Shown: positions 6,448 to 7,497 of the stretch, one piece after another
Layout: each line of letters opens with the position of its first letter
Numbering within the stretch: position 1 is the first letter of the stretch
Assembly: GCA_900550585.1 (NCBI GenBank)
Contig: URST01000092.1
Span: 1-7,497, forward strand
Length of the DNA stretch: 7,497 nt
DNA from: an uncultured Eubacteriales bacterium
GTDB lineage: Bacteria; Bacillota; Clostridia; Oscillospirales; Oscillospiraceae
Direction of reading: 5' to 3'
Translations under genes and position numbers: made by a program
Notes under the pieces: model-generated
Told to the model about the DNA's origin: nothing
What the model saw: only the letters and a program-made list of their open reading frames with translations
The model's database searches: none

Positions 6448-6702
6448 CTAAGTTCTACCGTGCAGGTGTCCAACTTGCACTTGCAATTTGCGAAAAAGTT
6501 CTGGCAAATCAATGCCACTTAATTCTTCCGGAATAGAAACGCCCTGATTCAAAAGAAATTCTCTACACTCTTCATCATCCAGAGAAGATAATAACACACC
6601 ATTTTCGCTTTCCTACAGAGTGGTCTCAGCGGCGGCTGCGGTATGAGCCCCAATAGATAGAATCATGCAAAACGAGAGCAACATAGTAAGTAATCGTTTC
6701 AT
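6448..6702 (-). pseudogene. Small secreted protein gene with amber codon and lost 3' end
   Basis: The ATG at 6702 has AAGGAGAA (6715-6708) 5 bases upstream, a strong ribosome site. The first 29 codons encode a typical Sec signal peptide: MKR, a hydrophobic core (LLTMLLSFCMILSIGA), then HTAAAAET with likely cleavage after the alanines. Codon 30 is TAG (6615-6613). The same frame then continues with protein-like, acidic sequence (ESENGVLLSSLDDEE, LLNQGVSIPEELSG, DLPELFRKL) until it enters the IS-like stretch near 6485 and stops at 6448. A single CAG-to-TAG change would explain the interruption. The true C-terminus is missing, removed at the IS junction. I do not recognise the family. The original product was probably exported. 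Suppression of the amber codon is possible but less likely than decay. Confidence 0.6.
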
Positions 6703-6762
6703 TTTGATTCTCCTTGTCATATAATCAGGTCGTAGCGAGAAGAAAACAGAGCAACAGGCGAA

Positions 6763-6897
6763 TCATTCTTTGCTCGGTTCATATTCAACAACCAAATTGC
6801 GGATATCTTCGTATAAGTCTGCAACCAAAGTGTAGCCCATAACGGGTGCTGGATGATCCAAATTATTTTCTAATTCAATGACTTGATTTCCTTTCAT
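6763..6897 (-). CDS. 44-residue acidic hypothetical reading frame
   Basis: The frame runs from ATG 6897 to TGA 6763 and encodes an acidic, non-repetitive sequence containing ELENNLDHPAPVMGYTLVAD and NLVVEYEPSKE. A stop codon directly precedes the ATG and no ribosome site is visible upstream, so it may be the tail of a decayed longer gene and not a gene of its own. It lies 60 bases before the signal-peptide gene on the same strand, which would allow joint transcription. No family is recognised. Confidence 0.3.
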   Translation of the reverse strand: MKGNQVIELENNLDHPAPVMGYTLVADLYEDIRNLVVEYEPSKE

Positions 6898-7122
6898 TCA
6901 AGTTAAAATTGTTCGGATGGGCAGATATGCTATTTATGATGCCACCAACCACTTTTATCTCCCGCGGAGGTTCGTGAAATTGGAAGCATTCCCGACACTG
7001 TAGGATAAGTGCAATCCCTGTCAGATTTATTATATAATGTCATAATAGAAAACAATGCGGAATCATCATAACTCCCGCCAACATTTATATTCTTTCGCAA
7101 AAGCCCCCTTGACAAATCTCAT
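6898..7122 (-). pseudogene. Possible remnant of a gene following the methyltransferase
   Basis: An ATG at 7122 sits one base after the methyltransferase stop and has GGAGG (7133-7129) 6 bases upstream, so a ribosome would start here. The frame encodes only 18 residues (MRFVKGAFAKEYKCWREL) before TGA at 7066. Further along the same strand, other frames stay open in turn: 7115-6930 (with YDDSALFSIMTLYNKSD), and one over about 7040-6875 (with CRECFQFHEPPREIKVVGG, then SISAHPNNFNLN). Together with the 44-codon frame at 6897 this looks like a frameshifted gene of perhaps 120 codons. No family is recognised, and A+T-rich chance frames cannot be excluded. Confidence 0.3.
7029..7055 (-). promoter_or_regulatory. 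Weak promoter-like sequence
   Basis: On the minus strand TTGTTT (7055-7050) and a perfect TATAAT (7034-7029) are separated by 15 bases, shorter than the ideal 17. It could drive the downstream minus-strand frames, including the signal-peptide gene. In A+T-rich DNA such matches are common. Confidence 0.2.
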
Positions 7123-7123
7123 C

Positions 7124-7497
7124 TCACACCTCCATTTTCACACACTCGGCATAGGTCAGCGGGAACGAGGCTTTCAGCACAGCGCTTTTCCGCACCGTCC
7201 AGCCGTTTTGCCGCAGGAAACGCAGGTATTCCTCGCTCGTCCATCTGCTGTGGAGAGGGAAGCCCGCCAGCTTCATGAAAAATGCCTTGACCTTGCCGCG
7301 AAACGAGTTTCCCGCATGGGTGAAGGTCGGCACGATGAGCACACCGTCGTCCTTCAGTACCCGTTTTATCTCTTGCAGGGCTTTTTCCGGCTGCGGCACG
7401 ATATGCAGTGCGTTGGACACGATCTCCACATCAAAGGACTTATCCGCATAGGGCAGGCGGAACATATCCTGCACGGAAAAGTGCAGCTTTGCAGATT
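7124..7497 (-). CDS. Class I SAM-dependent methyltransferase, C-terminal part
   Basis: The frame is open to the window edge, so the N-terminus, with the SAM-binding glycine motif, lies outside. The visible 124 residues begin with SAKLHFSVQDMFRLPYADKS, followed by motif II (FDVEIVSNALHIVPQPEKAL) and motif III (IKRVLKDDGVLIVPTF), the pattern of UbiE/type 11 methyltransferases. It ends with a C-terminal segment SEEYLRFLRQNGWTVRKSAV. Such proteins move a methyl group from S-adenosylmethionine to small molecules; the substrate cannot be read from this part. The TGA at 7124 is followed after one base by another ATG with its own ribosome site, so a coupled second gene once followed. Codon use returns to the GC-rich type of the left part of the window, unlike 6480-7120. 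It seems intact within the window. Confidence 0.85.
   Translation of the reverse strand, partial: SAKLHFSVQDMFRLPYADKSFDVEIVSNALHIVPQPEKALQEIKRVLKDDGVLIVPTFTHAGNSFRGKVKAFFMKLAGFPLHSRWTSEEYLRFLRQNGWTVRKSAVLKASFPLTYAECVKMEV

Larger units (their letters stand above)
5342..6485 (+). mobile_element. IS30-family insertion sequence, degenerate
   Basis: The element is defined by its transposase (about 5345-6431) and by the break of two unrelated genes at its ends. The ends are approximate. No convincing pair of long terminal inverted repeats was found; the only match noticed is GGTAGAAC at 5356 with GTTCTACC at 6452, which may be chance. The stretch around 6467-6490, with the tandem ACTTGC ACTTGC (6473-6484), may be part of the right end. 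The left end looks trimmed, because no ATG or leader precedes the transposase. No target duplication can be named. Confidence 0.6.

Noticed and set aside
5356..6459. GGTAGAAC / GTTCTACC as terminal inverted repeats of the IS
   Set aside because: Eight bases is too short to be convincing, and the flanking bases do not pair. It is mentioned only as a weak hint.
7108..7140. TTGACA on the plus strand as a -35 promoter element
   Set aside because: No -10-like sequence follows at the right distance and no plus-strand gene lies downstream.
1..7497. CRISPR array, tRNA, rRNA, riboswitch or defence-system genes
   Set aside because: No regularly spaced repeats, no cloverleaf or rRNA-like sequence, and no nuclease, reverse transcriptase or toxin-like product were seen.

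Overview
The window looks like a chromosome segment from a GC-rich, anaerobic, butyrate-forming Firmicute, probably of the Oscillospiraceae/Flavonifractor-Intestinimonas type. That placement is inferred from the succinate/4-aminobutyrate fermentation genes, the codon usage and the strong AGGAGG-type ribosome sites. No rRNA or other marker gene is present to confirm it.

Region 1 (1-3620, + strand) is a compact 4-hydroxybutyrate operon. It holds the C-terminal end of an iron-type 4-hydroxybutyrate dehydrogenase, a complete 4-hydroxybutyryl-CoA dehydratase (abfD), a small NifU-C-terminal-domain Fe-S protein, a 94-residue six-cysteine protein of unknown function, and a complete 4-hydroxybutyrate CoA-transferase (abfT). 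Together the enzymes would reduce succinate semialdehyde to 4-hydroxybutyrate, activate it with CoA from an acyl-CoA, and dehydrate it to crotonyl-CoA, which feeds butyrate formation. The last three genes overlap by a few bases. The two small proteins sit between the enzyme that needs a [4Fe-4S] cluster and the transferase, so they may help make or protect that cluster.

Region 2 (3621-3814) holds no gene. It contains two hairpins, the second a perfect 15-bp stem, that probably end the operon.

Region 3 (3815-5340) holds two damaged genes facing each other: a MATE-type efflux transporter (+) that lacks its N-terminal part and carries a frameshift, and the C-terminal half of a LysR-type regulator (-).

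Region 4 (about 5340-6480) is an IS30-family insertion sequence. Its transposase is interrupted by a TGA and a frameshift in a CA repeat, and a 22-bp hairpin covers its stop codon. The genes cut at its two ends are different, so the element marks a rearrangement or deletion and not a simple insertion.

Region 5 (about 6480-7122) is visibly richer in A+T and mostly decayed. It has a signal-peptide gene with an amber codon and a lost 3' end, a 44-codon reading frame, and broken frames. Region 6 (7124-7497, - strand) is the C-terminal part of a class I SAM-dependent methyltransferase that runs off the window.
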